From assembly GCA_022393335.1 (NCBI GenBank), contig JAJEKB010021838.1:1-64000 (forward strand): a stretch of DNA of 64,000 bases, in the 5' to 3' direction. Below are positions 12,991 through 26,690 of this stretch, in pieces (the stretch's first letter is position 1; each line of letters opens with the position of its first letter). The notes beneath the pieces were generated by a model. It worked only from the letters and a program-made list of their open reading frames with translations. It made no database searches and had not been told where the DNA came from. A program made the position numbers and the translations under genes. This DNA is from Macrotrachela quadricornifera. Its lineage: Eukaryota > Rotifera > Eurotatoria > Philodinida > Philodinidae.

Positions 12991-15143
12991 CAGTGCTGGT
13001 CATAAGTCTGGCCCCACTTTTTTGTTTTCAACTGTACGTCGAAGGTATACAATATTATTTTTTTTTCTCGATATATCTGGATAGTATAGATGAAGCACTA
13101 TCAATATATATATATGTTTAATACGAAAAGCTCTCGAATAAAAAATACAGCGAAAAAGATGAGTTTCAATACTAAGAAAAAAATGGCACGAAAAAAGACA
13201 AAATGATATTGTTTTTAAAGTTTTTGGTTGTGTTAGCACATAAGTTAAGCGCAAAGAATTACCAGATCACTATCAGAAGGCAGCGTTATCAAGAGCAGTG
13301 CATATCTGCTATAGCCTAGTAGATCGGTACTTAATCGCTTAAATAGCTAAAGAGAACAAGAGTCTTTCATTCAATGAGAGTTTCACCTCGCAGTCAGTGA
13401 AAATCTCATTCATTTAAAAAAAAATTCCGTGTTCGACTTTAAATATATCTTTAATCAAGTCGATTAAGTTACCCTAAATTAAACTCGTTAGAGTTAATCA
13501 AATGTCATTTCCTAATAGATTGTTATCAGCCATGTATTCCTTCCTTCCATAGAAACACCCTAATTATAATTACAACACCATCTATCGACACTAGTCACTT
13601 AAATGCACTACAAATTTAATTACTATTCGATATTCAGTAACAACTTATGCTTTGTTTCTTCCACTCGTATACGATTTACAAGAATACCCCATTGAAATCG
13701 GATAACCGTTTTTTCGTTTATCATTATTGAAGTTTTGAATATGAGCGATTTACCTCGATATTATGATCCTTTATTTAAACAGTGTATAGTTGAATATTAT
13801 TTGAACAATCAATCCAATGTTAGTTTTCGTTTTGTTTCCAATACTTTTCAAATCAAGGAGGGACACAAAACAGTGAAGTGATAGTTCGACAAATATGATG
13901 GTACAGTTGCATCATTACAACAACATCATCGTTCAGGAAGACCACCAATATTCAATACAAAACAAGTCAATCAATTCGTTACTGAAGTTGTGCACTTTCA
14001 TAATCGCCTTGCACGTGCAGTTAATTATACAAAGATCACAAACTCCATCCATCAAGTAACAAATATTGATCCTTCTGGTCGAACGATTCGGCGGTACAGA
14101 AATAATTGTGGTCTTAAACACAAGAAAACTATCAAACGTAACTACAAAGAAAGTGAGTATAAAGCGTTTAGACACCATCTCTCTGTACTATTCTATTTGT
14201 TTCTCGTTTGTTTGATTTACAGTGACTGATATTTCTTTTGATGCTATAGCAAAAGTACGTCGAAAATTACAACCAATATCGAATAATAAAATTATCTTTC
14301 TGGTTGAGACCCATGTGAAAATAAATGAAGCACCAAAAACGACGCTTGTAGCACCAGGTGAAAAACCATATGTTGTTGCCACTGATTCATGATCTTATGC
14401 TGCTCGTTATGACATGATTGCAGCTGTCGTTGACAATCAAGTACTTCCATCAATAATTTTTACACCACAAGATCGAATAACAAGAAACGTAAAAGGAATT
14501 AATACTGAAATGCTCACTGATTTTATTGAAAATGTGTTGTGTTCTTCGATTAGTGAGCTTGATCCTTCTCCAACACATTTAGTATTAGACAGATCCAATA
14601 TTCACAATGTATTAAAAATTGAACAAGCTTTTTGTAATGGTGAATTTACAGACTTAAAAGAGGTATTGATCTTGCCTACTCAAGCAGCAAAACGTATCAA
14701 TCTTTTGAAGAATACGCTGTTTCACGAATGGAAAGAACGAGTGAGACAGCATTTGTTCCTTAATGAAGAGACCTTAGTTACAACAATGACCGACGAATGG
14801 TATAATACAAGCAAAGAAAATATTAAACATTATTATGATCATTGTGCTATCACACGTGGCCAAGATGAGTATAAAGATTATCCATTTCCAGTAAACCATC
14901 ATCATTCTTCATAACTAATCAAAATTTTATCATTTTGTCTTTTTTCGTGCCATTTTTTTCTTAGTATTGAAACTCATCTTTTTCGCTGTATTTTTTATTC
15001 GAGAGCTTTTCGTAATAAACATATATATATTGATAGTGCTTCAGCTCTACTATCCAGATATATAGAGAAAAAAAAATAATGTTGTATATTTTCGACGTAC
15101 AGTTGAAAACAAAAAAGTGGGGCCAGACTTATGACCATCACTG
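12991..15143 (+). mobile_element. Dead Tc1/mariner-type transposon with long TIRs
   Basis: A 2153-bp element flanked by TA on both sides (12989-12990 and 15144-15145). Both ends carry CAGTG; the left reads CAGTGCTGGTCATAAGTCTG. Inverted repeats are about 215 bp (12991-13208 and 14929-15143), unusually long for the family. The interior holds one broken transposase on the plus strand. The arms differ at several positions, so the copy is not recent. It cannot move itself, but its ends may still be substrates for a related transposase. Confidence 0.93.
13741..14914 (+). pseudogene. Tc1/mariner-family transposase, broken
   Basis: A DDE/D transposase remnant. The N-terminal helix-turn-helix part starts at the Met at 13741 (MSDLPRYYDPLFKQCIVEYY). 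Two adjacent stops (TGA TAG near 13878-13883) lie just before FDKYDGTV, where the family usually has Arg-Trp. A typical short intron (about 14152-14221, GTGAGT..TTACAG) separates the DNA-binding part from the catalytic part. The first catalytic Asp, normally in a DETH-like motif, is Val here (FLVETHVK). The second is kept in LVLDRSNIHN. Another TGA interrupts the frame before SYAARYDM. The stops and the lost Asp make it inactive. Confidence 0.85.
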
Positions 15144-15145
15144 TA

Positions 15146-15611
15146 TGTCAATTTCAAAAATTTATTGGAACTACATAGCATTATTATGAATTTTTCGGAA
15201 TGATTGTCTAGAAAAAGTTAGTTAGGCGATGATTTGATCTTGCATAATATTATATCAAAATACCTCCTATCTCATCCTCATTCATATAGTGAAAATCGCA
15301 GGTCGCTAGTTGTTGCAGTTCTCGAGATATTTGTCTTACATTCATCCCTATTTAATTCTGCCGCCGACAATAGTTATATAGTGAAGAAAAACATTGGCAT
15401 CAACAATTTACAAAACCATTCATGTATCAAATTGAATATCTTCAATGTTTTTTGTTTTGCAAAAATAGTATATTTCAATATATAACAGAACTAACCGCTT
15501 TTTATCGACCTAGAAAAAGAGATAATTATATTTATTTCTTTTCTTTGTTATAGTATAGCATCAATAAAAAGTATACAATTTTATCGAACTAATTTTTTTT
15601 ATTGTAACAAT
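15146..15611. other. Intergenic, no gene seen
   Basis: AT-rich spacer between the transposon and the 3' end of the minus-strand F-box gene. The short open frame near 15234-15485 has no recognisable feature. Confidence 0.45.
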
Positions 15612-17346
15612 TCATAACAAAGGAAAATATTGTTGAAATTTTTCTGGATTAAATGATTGATCTAGATTAATATCTTTTATCCTATTAAAGTTGAGATATG
15701 TTGTATCAATAGTAAAATTGTTTGTTATCATCATAAGTGATTCATATGTGATGTAAAGATTAAATAAATTAGGCAGATAAGTCATTTTCTTCAAGAGAAA
15801 TTGTTCAGCATAATCTACATGTGCCAATTTTATATTAAGAAGTTTAAGACGACGAAATGTAATTAATTCAGTAGATGAATATTGCTTGTCCTTTTGTGGT
15901 TCAAAATTACGTATATGTAAGAATTCGACAAAAGGTAAATCATGAGAGATAAGTTGAAAGAATTTAGGTTCAAAAGCAATTTCATCAATAAGAGCCAAAT
16001 ATCGAACTGTATGAAACATACCTCCTGGAAAAGAATTATTTATTTCATGTAAATATTTGAATTGATATGGAAGTGAATAAATATGACATTTTGATTTGAT
16101 ACTATTGGAATTCGTATTAATATATGAATTAATTTGTGGATATATTTCTCTTCCAATAAAACTACGTTGAATATCTTCATTTGATGAAAGATTAATATTA
16201 GTATTACACCTATAGACAAATGTTTGAATATTAAATGTAAATTTATTTAATTTTTTCATATGACAAAGAAGTTCATTATATAAATGAATACCATCAATAT
16301 AATTTAAATCATATACTTCTATTAATAAATATAAATCTAATTCTTCAAGATTTATCATTCGACGAATCAATGGAAAAATTAAAGTATCATGTTGATCTGT
16401 ATAATCAGATGAAATCAATGACAAATATTTTAATTTGGGAAGTTTTTTCTAGAAAGAATGTTAACATTGAAAATATCTATTGGATTAATTTATAAAAAAC
16501 ATGATCGAAATCAAATACATACTGTATTATCTATGCGGTGTATCGGATAATAAATCAATTTAACATCAGCAATTAATGTTGTTAAACATTCGAGATTTGC
16601 ATCAAGAAGAAACAGACATTCAGTAATAGAATGAAAACTAACCTTTAATTTAGTTAAAGTTGAAGACGTTAAACTTGTTGCTGTTAAACGACAAACACTA
16701 ATCCAATGTTTTGGTGGAAAAAATAAATCACAAAAATTTAATTCTATTAATTTTTTACATAAAGATAAAATTAACACAAAAATCTTTGATGTAATTGTAA
16801 ACGATTCTTTATATGCATCGTTTGTATCAATATTAAGATGTGTTATTTGTGTACTAAGTAAATTACGAAGAATAGTATCATCTACAATTTAAAAGAAAAA
16901 CAATCATTATTATTAATTTATATTTAATCAATATAATATTTTATTAATTAATATACTGTACCTGTTAAATATTGATTGAGTATTTCTCCTTTAAAATTAA
17001 CAAGTGACAATGAGTGCACTTGAGGATAATTAGCAGCACGAAGAATTCGTTTTATTGAATATTGTTCAACAGTAAGTTCATTGATTTTATCATAAATTTG
17101 ATATAAAATTTCATCACATATTCTTGAAAGAATTTTATCATCTATTGAAAAGATCTGATCGTATATTGATTCAAAAGTTCTGGTAGTCATATTAAGATTA
17201 CGAACAGTAAGAGGATCAAGTACTAATTGGTCAAATCGTTGATTAACATCCACAAGTGAATAAAGAACGTCAACAATATTCATTTTATTAAAAATAATAA
17301 GTAAAATTTCATCGGGTAAATCGAGTATATTCAAGCATTTATTCAT
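15612..17346 (-). CDS. F-box protein with C-terminal LRR-like region, 3 exons
   Basis: Exons are 17346-16962, 16881-16523 and 16448-15612, joined phase 1 then phase 0 into 526 residues with no internal stop. The N-terminus has an F-box: LDLPDEILLIIFNKMNIVDV followed by NQRFDQLVLDPLTVRNL. The rest is rich in Leu with irregular repeats such as LKYLSL, LEELDLYL, LKLLNIKLAHVDY and LPNLFNLYITYESL, as in the large F-box families expanded in bdelloids. The likely role is substrate recognition in an SCF ubiquitin ligase; the target is unknown. An in-frame Met 15 nt upstream (17361) is an alternative start. All introns have GT..AG borders. Confidence 0.88.
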
Positions 17347-17487
17347 CTTTAACTCATACAATGTATTTATGTCAATCTATATATATATATGTTTACCTTT
17401 TCTTTTTGCTGTCAATATAAGAACGACGAAGGATGAACAGTTATTGACGTTGTCATATTGTTTTATAGGCCATAGAAAGAAACATGC

Positions 17488-17698
17488 CATCGTCTATTGA
17501 TTATGGTCTCAAACAGACTGATAAAGTGAATCAACGTCAAAGTTGAATTAACCAATGACATTGCTTGATTCAACTCTCTCTTAATTCACTTTCAATTGAG
17601 GAACATCGTTGATGGATTCAAGTGGCAACGGTAATTACATTGGTTAATTCAGTTTTTTTTTGTCTGATTGAGGCTTTAGCGATCAATTGGTGATGTCA
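17488..17698. mobile_element. Degenerate inverted-repeat element
   Basis: An imperfect inverted repeat in which GAATTAACCAATG near 17547 pairs with CATTGGTTAATTC near 17638. The outer arms also match loosely (CTCAAACAGACTGATA with GTCTGATTGAGG). About 210 bp, non-coding. Confidence 0.55.
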
Positions 17699-17910
17699 TT
17701 CTTCCTTTGGCTTGGACATATGAGTTTTGATAAGAATCCATGAGAAAGAGATCAGATTCTGTTCAAAAAAATTTGTAAAGAAATATACATAATGAGTTCA
17801 TTTAAAATGTGAAAAGTTTAGTGCTATTGACATTTCGGCATTTCGTGTAAAAAAATTGTGACTTTCAAATTTATCGAAATATGAAAATGCTTTTGTTACT
17901 ATTTTTGAAA

Positions 17911-18279
17911 CAGAGATGTCCATCGCGGTTGAGAATCGGTCGCTGCTACGCCGCGACGATAGTCAAAAAAGAGCTACCGCAACGTGCCATTAGAAAAGCT
18001 TGCCGATGTCACGATGGTATTTTTTAAAATCTTTCGCTTTTCAAAGTTGTGAATGCTTTAAATTAGAGCTGCTGCTGCTAATCGATCAAATTCGTCAAGT
18101 TTTATAGTGCAGCAGACATTAATGTGGGAATTATGTTAAAATTCATGAGATTTTACTTTTTTTTCTAGAAAAGCTGCCGTCATCGTACCACTGCCGCGAC
18201 AATATTATAAAAATTGCTGCCGCGACGGTATTATAATAGTTGCTACCACATCACTGCCGTGCCACGATGGATACCTCTG
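17911..18279. mobile_element. hAT-type MITE with perfect 8-bp target duplication
   Basis: A 369-bp element. The ends are CAGAGATGTCCATCGCGG and the complement CAGAGGTATCCATCGTGG (15 of 18 match). It is flanked by TTTTGAAA at 17903-17910 and 18280-18287, a perfect 8-bp duplication as expected for hAT transposition. The interior is richer in GC than the surroundings and contains several copies of a GCTGCCGCGAC-like motif. No transposase, so it is non-autonomous. Confidence 0.88.
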
Positions 18280-18287
18280 TTTTGAAA

Positions 18288-19439
18288 TGCCTTAAATATT
18301 TTTTGAGAAATGGATACCCATGGGCAATTAAAAACCAATTGGGCTATAATCCTTTAAAACCTATTACTATATGATGAAACCGATATTTGGTCATCACTAG
18401 TAATTTTTCAACATTGAGCAATTGATATAATTTTCAAAAAAATGTTTGGGCAATAGCTTTTGAATTATTGGGCAATTGTCTAATGGCTCTACTCAGGACT
18501 ACGCCATTGTGCATCAAATAACAACTTATTATTTTTTTGAATAGTTGGTGGGTAGAATGTGACTGCAGGGAGGGGCAGTTGAGGAGAAGAAAAAAAAACA
18601 ATCTCATAAATAATAAAAATGATTAAATGGAATAGATTTCCAGAAAACTAGTAAATTTCAAATAGAATATGGCATTAATAAATGGAGAATGGAATTTTTA
18701 TGCAACCAAAAAGTTGTTTTTTTTTCAACCGCTCTTTATTTGACTGAAAATGGTTACATAAAAATCTTATGATTATCATAATTAAAATAACATTTCGATC
18801 TTCGATGTTCATGCGAAATTCAACGTTCATCGAAGTCGTTCATTGATATCATCATTGGTTTATGAATCATAATATTTGTCGTCAACTTCGTTATTTCCAT
18901 AGAATTCCACTTCTTTACTTGTAATTATAAATCAAACACATAGAAATGAAGAATGGAAGTAGTTTTGTTCTCTTCAGAGTGGTAAAGTAAACAAAGTTTG
19001 TTGAAAAATTCACAATATAAAGGGAACAACAAGTCCTTTCAAAATCAACAAAAACGTTATTTTGTCAATGAGAACGGTAGCATGCATATATCGAAGTGCA
19101 ATAAAAAGCGAAAATATCCTTGAATTTTCTCAAAAGCTTATTATTTAGGTACTTCTTCAAATATAATAAAGTTAGTCAAGATCATGACAATTAAAAAATT
19201 CTATTTTATATATCAACAGAATAAATAGAATAGACAAGAATAAATATCTTTTCTATTTCCACATAATATCTTTGCAAAACTTTTTTGTACTCTTCAAACT
19301 TTGGCGAGCCGAGTCAATCCTGCGGATGTGACAGTTCGAATGATAATCTTATTAATTTGAAATAAAAGTAAATAATTTTATATAATCAATTTAATCAAAT
19401 AATAAAATTAGAATAAAAATCGATAAATTATTCAATTCT
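18288..19439. other. Intergenic, no gene seen
   Basis: AT-rich sequence with no supported gene. It is the downstream flank of the decayed hydrolase on the minus strand. Confidence 0.45.
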
Positions 19440-21425
19440 TGGAAATGTTAAATTCCAAGATTTATTTAAAAAAATAATTGATCTTTATTATAAATATCTA
19501 ATTGATGTTGAATATGATATGCTGATGACGATTGTTTAGTAAACATAAGTGAATTTGTTTTTATATTAATTTTAATTAATGATTGATCTTTATAATAATA
19601 TTTAATATATCTTTTAAGATGAATATTTGCTGATTGTGAATCATTCTTTTTTAATTTAATACATACTTTTTACTGATTCATCAAATATTAATCCATCTGG
19701 ATATTCAATAGATTTATTATCATCAATTATCTATATTTATTCAAATAAATTATCTTTGTTTTCTAAGAATAAAAATCGAATTACTTTTAATATTATTATT
19801 TCATTAACTTCATCTAATATTCTTGAATGATTAATTGAAGAATCACGTCAGATTTTTATTGGAATTTCTTGAGCAACTTCAGGATAATCAAAATTATCTC
19901 TTGATGAACTTTAATTATCAATATATAGTAAAAATAATTTAAATAAAAATAAAATCTTTTACGAATTATCAGTTAAATATAGTAACGTAAGAATACATGG
20001 AGATGATTTATCAAAATAAATTCTAAATGATAAAAAGAAAAATATTTTTATTTAGAAAAAAAAAAGAATAATATAAATAACGTTAATGTTGATAACTGAG
20101 ATGAAGGCCATACTATTGGCCAATATGATGTTGATAATGATAAACAAAGACGACAACCAAATGGTATCTATATACATAGATCGGATAATGTCATTTCTAA
20201 ATCATGTATTTCATTTATATTTAATTTTTCAAGATGTTCATGTGATTTATACTGTGTCAAATTAAGTATTCCACATGATAAAAGTATTGAAGATGATGTT
20301 TCCTCATCTATCATGCAAAGACAAACACATATTAAACCATATCTTGTATTGGAACTTATATTCATTTTAACTGTAGGAAAACCAAATAGTTCTTTAACAA
20401 AGAAAAATCGATTATGTTAATTAAAAGACTTGTAACAACTTCCAATCAAAGAAATGGAACTGATTACGATCAACAAATTCTCTTTGAAAAGAATGGAAAC
20501 ATGTATCATTAAAGGAAAATCAGATATTAAATAAGGCAGTTCTTATAAAAAGAATTAATTCAATCAAGCAAGGACTGTGATAGATCTATGAATCAATATC
20601 ATAAGGATTATTTAATGGAAGAAAACCAAAGGTTAATGATCTTCCATTATCGTTTCTTTGATCTATTGAAGTATCAGGATTTTGATAGGATCCAAAATGC
20701 AATAAAGATCTACTTGATATTCTTGTTTCTTGTGAAGACAAAAATGATATTTTTTTTCGGAAGATTATTATTTAAAATAGGTTCAGTTGTTAAATATTGA
20801 AAAGATAAATAATATTTAATTTGTTTTTGATTGAATTCTTGTTGTTTAATATGATAATTATTTCTTTGTAAATGTTTATTTGGATAATCTAGAAATCGAC
20901 TTAATTGAATCCATTCTCCTTTTCTTTTTTCAAGAATTGAATGAAGTTCATCAGTTTGGATTTAATTGATAAATGGTTAAAATTTCTTTGTTTTAATAAC
21001 CATTATCAATACCTTTTACATAAGGATCAAACCATTGAATTGTTTCTTGTAAAAATTCAATTTGTGGTCCAGGACAAGCAGCATTTCTGTAATCATATAT
21101 TTTATTTTTATTTTATTTAATTAAAAAGAAATAAACGGCCATTGACGTCCTCATGAACCTAAAATAGCGCGTTTTGGACATTTTAATTGATTAATTAAAC
21201 GAAAAACAGAATCCATATAAAGATCAGCAAATCTACCAATTAAAATAACTGGATATAAAGTTTTTCAATAATCTTTACAAATACTTCTATTACGCCAGTA
21301 TTCAATTCTAAACATAAAATAATATTTTATTATGTTTTATTCAGTTATTTCTTTTTTTATAATACCAATTTTGATAATTAATCCAATAATCATCTAATGG
21401 AATCAAATTATTTAATCTTTCTTTC
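19440..21425 (-). pseudogene. Decayed CocE/NonD (X-Pro dipeptidyl-peptidase S15-type) hydrolase
   Basis: Reading the minus strand downward, segments follow the bacterial CocE/NonD family in order. They are EYWRNRSICKDY; PVILIGRFADLYMDSVFRL, matching the family's VGGWYDxY block; KRAILGS-stop-GRQWP, where the family has GPWxHxWP; PGPQIEFLQETIQWFDPYVK, matching the WWDRWLKG block; DQRNDNGRSLTFGFLPL; the GILNLTQYKSHEHLEKL jelly-roll block; SLSTSYWPIVWPSSQLSTL; and a C-terminal NKSWNLTFPRIE. The frame is broken by several stops and at least two shifts, one in a T-run near 19470. The part upstream of 21425 (nucleophile Ser region) is missing. The family is rare in animals, so this looks like an acquired gene that later died. 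Confidence 0.82.
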
Positions 21426-21759
21426 TAAAGGACGGGGGCGGTTAAGAACGCAAATCAGCCCACTCTCAGATTTTCAAAAAACCTGCATCACTAGATGCAG
21501 AATTTAACGATGATTCTTTTGGTGATAAATTGAACACCTTTTGAAAAGAATTCCATCAATTTTGGAATTGATTTATAGGCTAATTTTTTCTCCTATTTTC
21601 TCGTATTTTCCACCAACTATTTTGAAAATTCCTTACTCAAAACTATTAAATCACTACTATCAAATAGTCTCATTTGATAGAGCTCCCTTATTTATCTATA
21701 GTACAAAATTTTCTTCAACGATTACTTGACATATTATTAAAAGTTATCCATACATGTCC
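21426..21759. other. Spacer, no gene seen
   Basis: AT-rich, with one short G-rich patch (GGACGGGGGCGG near 21430) at the point where similarity to the hydrolase stops. This may mark an insertion or rearrangement edge. Confidence 0.4.
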
Positions 21760-22222
21760 AACTCGTTAATTCGTTACGAATTTACGAACTTTGCTACGAA
21801 TTTACGAATTTACGAATTTACGAATTTACGAATTTACGAACTTTGCTACGAATTTACNNNNNNNNNNAATATGAGAGTGCCACGAAGCACTGATCGAAGG
21901 GCATCGCTCAATATTAACTTCGTAAATTCGTAGCAAAATTCGTAACTTCGTAAGTTCGTAAGTTCGTAAATTCGTAAGTTCGTAAATTCGTAAGTGCGTA
22001 AATTCGTAAGTTCGTAAATTCGTAAGTGCGTAAATTCGTAAGTTCGTAAATTCGTAACTTCGTAAATTCGTAAATTCGTAGCAAAATTCGTAAATTCGTT
22101 AATTCGTAGCAAAATTCGTTAATTCGTAGCAAAATTCGTTAATTCGTAGCAAATTCGTTAATTCGTAGCAAAATTCGTTAATTCGTAGCAAAATTCGTTA
22201 ATTCGTACCGAATTAACGAGTT
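21760..22222. repeat. Inverted microsatellite array of AATTCGTA-type units, with gap
   Basis: The left part repeats ACGAATTT (Cs and Gs on one strand) and the right part repeats the complement, TTCGTAAA/TTCGTAAG and TTCGTTAA. The two outer ends are themselves inverted: AACTCGTTAATTCG at 21760 and its complement ending at 22222. Ten Ns at 21858-21867 mark an assembly gap beside about 50 bp of unique sequence. The whole reads as a fold-back element whose arms have grown into microsatellites. Open frames across it are artefacts of the repeat. Confidence 0.85.
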
Positions 22223-22386
22223 CTACACTACTGATCATTTGAAGAATTTGTTGTTTTCAAATATGTTGATGTTGTTTCACAATGCTTTCTTTTTTTATTC
22301 AAATTAGACGGTGTTTGATCATCCAAAATTAAATGACGATGAATATGATGATGATGAACATGTGTATGAGTTGATGAAGATGAATT

Positions 22387-22486
22387 TTCGGTTCTTCTTT
22401 AGATTACACACCGCCGCACTACTTAACATACAAGCAACAAGCAGAGTGTGGGTGAGGGCGGTGTGTAATCTGAAGAAGTACCGAAT
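22387..22486. repeat. Hairpin element (~100 bp) with G-rich strand
   Basis: CGGTTCTTCTTTAGATTACA at the left pairs with TGTAATCTGAAGAAGTACCG at the right, giving a stem of about 30 bp extended by ACACCGCC/GGCGGTGT. The right side contains GTGTGGGTGAGGGC, a motif also found in the hairpin near 58.3 kb. Confidence 0.75.
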
Positions 22487-22675
22487 TTTCTCGTTTCATC
22501 TAATTGAATATCTAAACAAATTTTCTCTAAAGAACAATTTTCTTTACATCAGCAATTCCCTTCCCTTAACATATCTTCTATGAAAACAAATAAGCAGATG
22601 TTTATCTTAAGTGTGACAACTATCCGTCTATTTCATTCGTTGAAATGTTGAGGGGTGACTTCTTCGTGTTCGTGA

Positions 22676-24180
<1,505 letters not shown>

Positions 24181-24810
24181 TCATCTAAATATATATATAT
24201 ATACAAACGGGACAAGAGCTTTTCAGAGAACAATTTTTTTCATATTGTATTTGTCATTGAATGTTTTTCTTTTGTTTTGTTTCGTGTTGGTGATAATCGC
24301 GACTATCTTTTCAATAAATATTTTATTCCAATATCTCTTCTTTTCTAATTGATTTTTTGTCTGATCTCGGATGGCTAAAGATCACATTTGATATAATCTA
24401 TTTCGACTTTGGACAAAACGAGGATAAATCAAATGTTAATTGTTACTTGAGAAAAACGTTCACCAAATGTTTATTAGAATGATCTACATTGAATGAATTT
24501 AGTGTCGATTATATCCTGCTACTTTTGAGAAATAAAAATTGAATATTGACAAACGAACATTAATATAAGTAACATAATTAGATTTTGAAGAGCTAAATCT
24601 TTATTTATTTATACAAATGATATATTAGTCAATGATTATTCATCAAATATTCAAAGAAGACAATCCGAAAAACAATGAACTAATATAGAATAATTGTAAA
24701 TTTATACAGAAAAATTCGAGAAAATGAAAATAATTTGATGAGAAAAAGCAATAATATCTGTAGAAGATAAAGAAGTCAATGTAATATTCTAATCGAAATT
24801 TGACGATGAA
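24181..24810. other. Intergenic between convergent genes
   Basis: AT-rich sequence between the 3' ends of the plus-strand kinase and the minus-strand membrane protein. Nothing else recognised. Confidence 0.5.
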
Positions 24811-26690
24811 TTAAATAATGGATTGTGAATGTTCTTCAATTGGGTTTACATTGATCATCATCTTCAATTTGTAAAAACATTGTTTTATCAATGATTTGTT
24901 TTTCTCTTGAAATTGTTGTTGACGACGATAAGAAATAAGAGTATATATACCAATAATAAGAATATTGATCATTTCTGCACAAATTATTAGACTAACGGCA
25001 AAAAAAAACAATGCACCACCGATCGAATATTTATTCTAGAAGAAAAATATCATTCGGTCAAAGGTTTAGATGGAAAAAATGATTGAATTTTCTTACCCAA
25101 AATGTCATACCATACCAAAAACAACAACCAAAACCGAAGAGTAGAGATGAAATTAACAGACAATAAGTACCAATACTTTGACATTTTCCATTCTTTGTTA
25201 ATGGAGGCTACGAATACAAAAAGAAAATGAAAGAATTTTTGTTCAATTGAACTTTATCACTACTATTGAGTCTTTTTTTTTCTTCTATAATTCCTCTTGG
25301 GATTGCTTTATCTAAATTTCATTTTCAAACAGATTGTATAATATCATCTTCAAATTAATAATCTCAATCTAATCTTCAACAAGGAAATCGTTGAATACAT
25401 TATTCTAATATACACGTTCGAATTCGGTCAAGAAAGAAAAAGTTCGTTGCTCTACTTTATTTGTGTTGAATGTATTTATCTCTTTTCACTTTTTCTTTCT
25501 ATATTAAACATTGTCAAATAATAGTCCTTTCCTTTTCCTCAAGATTAACCAAAGATAATAAAGAATTGAAATCAAATCTATTATATCTGATTAAAAAATG
25601 CACGATGTTAAATACCTCTTCATCACAAAAATATTCAGGTGTCATTTTCCAACAACATGTATAATCGATTTTGACAATAGTATTCGACATAATAATGAAT
25701 GTTATTGCACTTGAGATAAATTTAAATAATCGGAATATTATATCTAAAAGAAAAGAAGAGAAAAGAAAATAAGACAAAGAACCATGGAAAATATCTTTAA
25801 AAAAATTTATTCAAGTGGAATATCAAGATTTTGAGTATCGATTTTGAGGTGTAAGGTCCACAGAGTTAAAAAGAAAAGAAGTAAACCAATGATGATTTCA
25901 CTCCACTAAAAAAAAAGGAATTTGTCAATTAATCTTACATTTCTTTACTTTCTTAAAGTTAAGTTTCAACTTACAAATTGAAAATATGTCAGTGTGATAT
26001 TTCTCGACAATCGTACGAAATTTAACGTCCAGAAAGATATACAAAAGAGAAAAAAAAAATATGACAATCTAATTGACGATATCTAAAAAAAATTCTTTTT
26101 TTCGAATACCAATCAAAGGAAATCTTTTACTTTTAATGCATATATTCTTTCTCCATGATTCATTGAGATATTCGCAGTGATAAATGCTATTATACTGAAG
26201 ATAAAATATCCAGTCGTAATCTATATGATACAAAATAGACGAATTAAATTCTCAAAATTATCTGACTTGTTCTTCAAATCCATCGGGACGAAATGAATAA
26301 TCACAATAGAAAAAGCACCTATCTAAAAAACGGAGATGTTATTGGAATAAAGATTATTGAAATATTTTACGATTTCCAGGACGGAAAAAAAAACGATTGA
26401 TCCAACAAGCTGTTGAAGGACTTCGAAGATGACGATGTTCACACATGAGTTGGATTAAATTTGAGAATAAATCTATAAAAAAAATAATTCATATTAAATA
26501 CTTTATTCATTTTGAAAACTCATATTTAGATTAACAGAAAATCTATTTAGAAAAATAGAAACGGGGAACTTAATAGAACACTATCACATCAATCGAACAC
26601 AAAGAAAACTTTCCTATCCATTTCTTCATTTTAACCAATCCACCTGACAGAACGACAGATAGTGCACATTTGTTTGTCATCGAGAAAACG
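24811..26690 (-). pseudogene. Multi-exon four-span membrane protein, probably decayed
   Basis: Small exons on the minus strand encode hydrophobic spans. The last exon (25035-24811) holds ALFFFAVSLIICAEMINILI and a basic tail. The previous exon (25207-25097, exactly 37 codons) holds TYCLLISSLLFGFGCCFWYG. Another (about 25745-25630) holds IIFRLFKFISSAITFIIMSN followed by DYTCCWKMTPEYFCDEE. Further ones near 25.8-25.9 kb and 26.1-26.2 kb hold EIIIGLLLFFLTLWTLHL and GYFIFSIIAFITANI. Spacing and the Cys-rich loop suggest a tetraspan protein, but no family is recognised. A TAA follows DIPLE in the 25.8-kb exon, where CAA would keep the frame open, so the copy may be dead unless that exon border is different. 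The 5' end is not determined. Confidence 0.45.

Noticed and set aside
21846..22132. Minus-strand open frames of 72-88 residues with LRxYEFTN repeats
   Set aside because: They are translations of the AATTCGTA microsatellite, and one crosses the N gap; no gene.
22311..22583. Plus-strand 90-residue frame
   Set aside because: Runs through the 22.4-kb hairpin element; composition is not gene-like.
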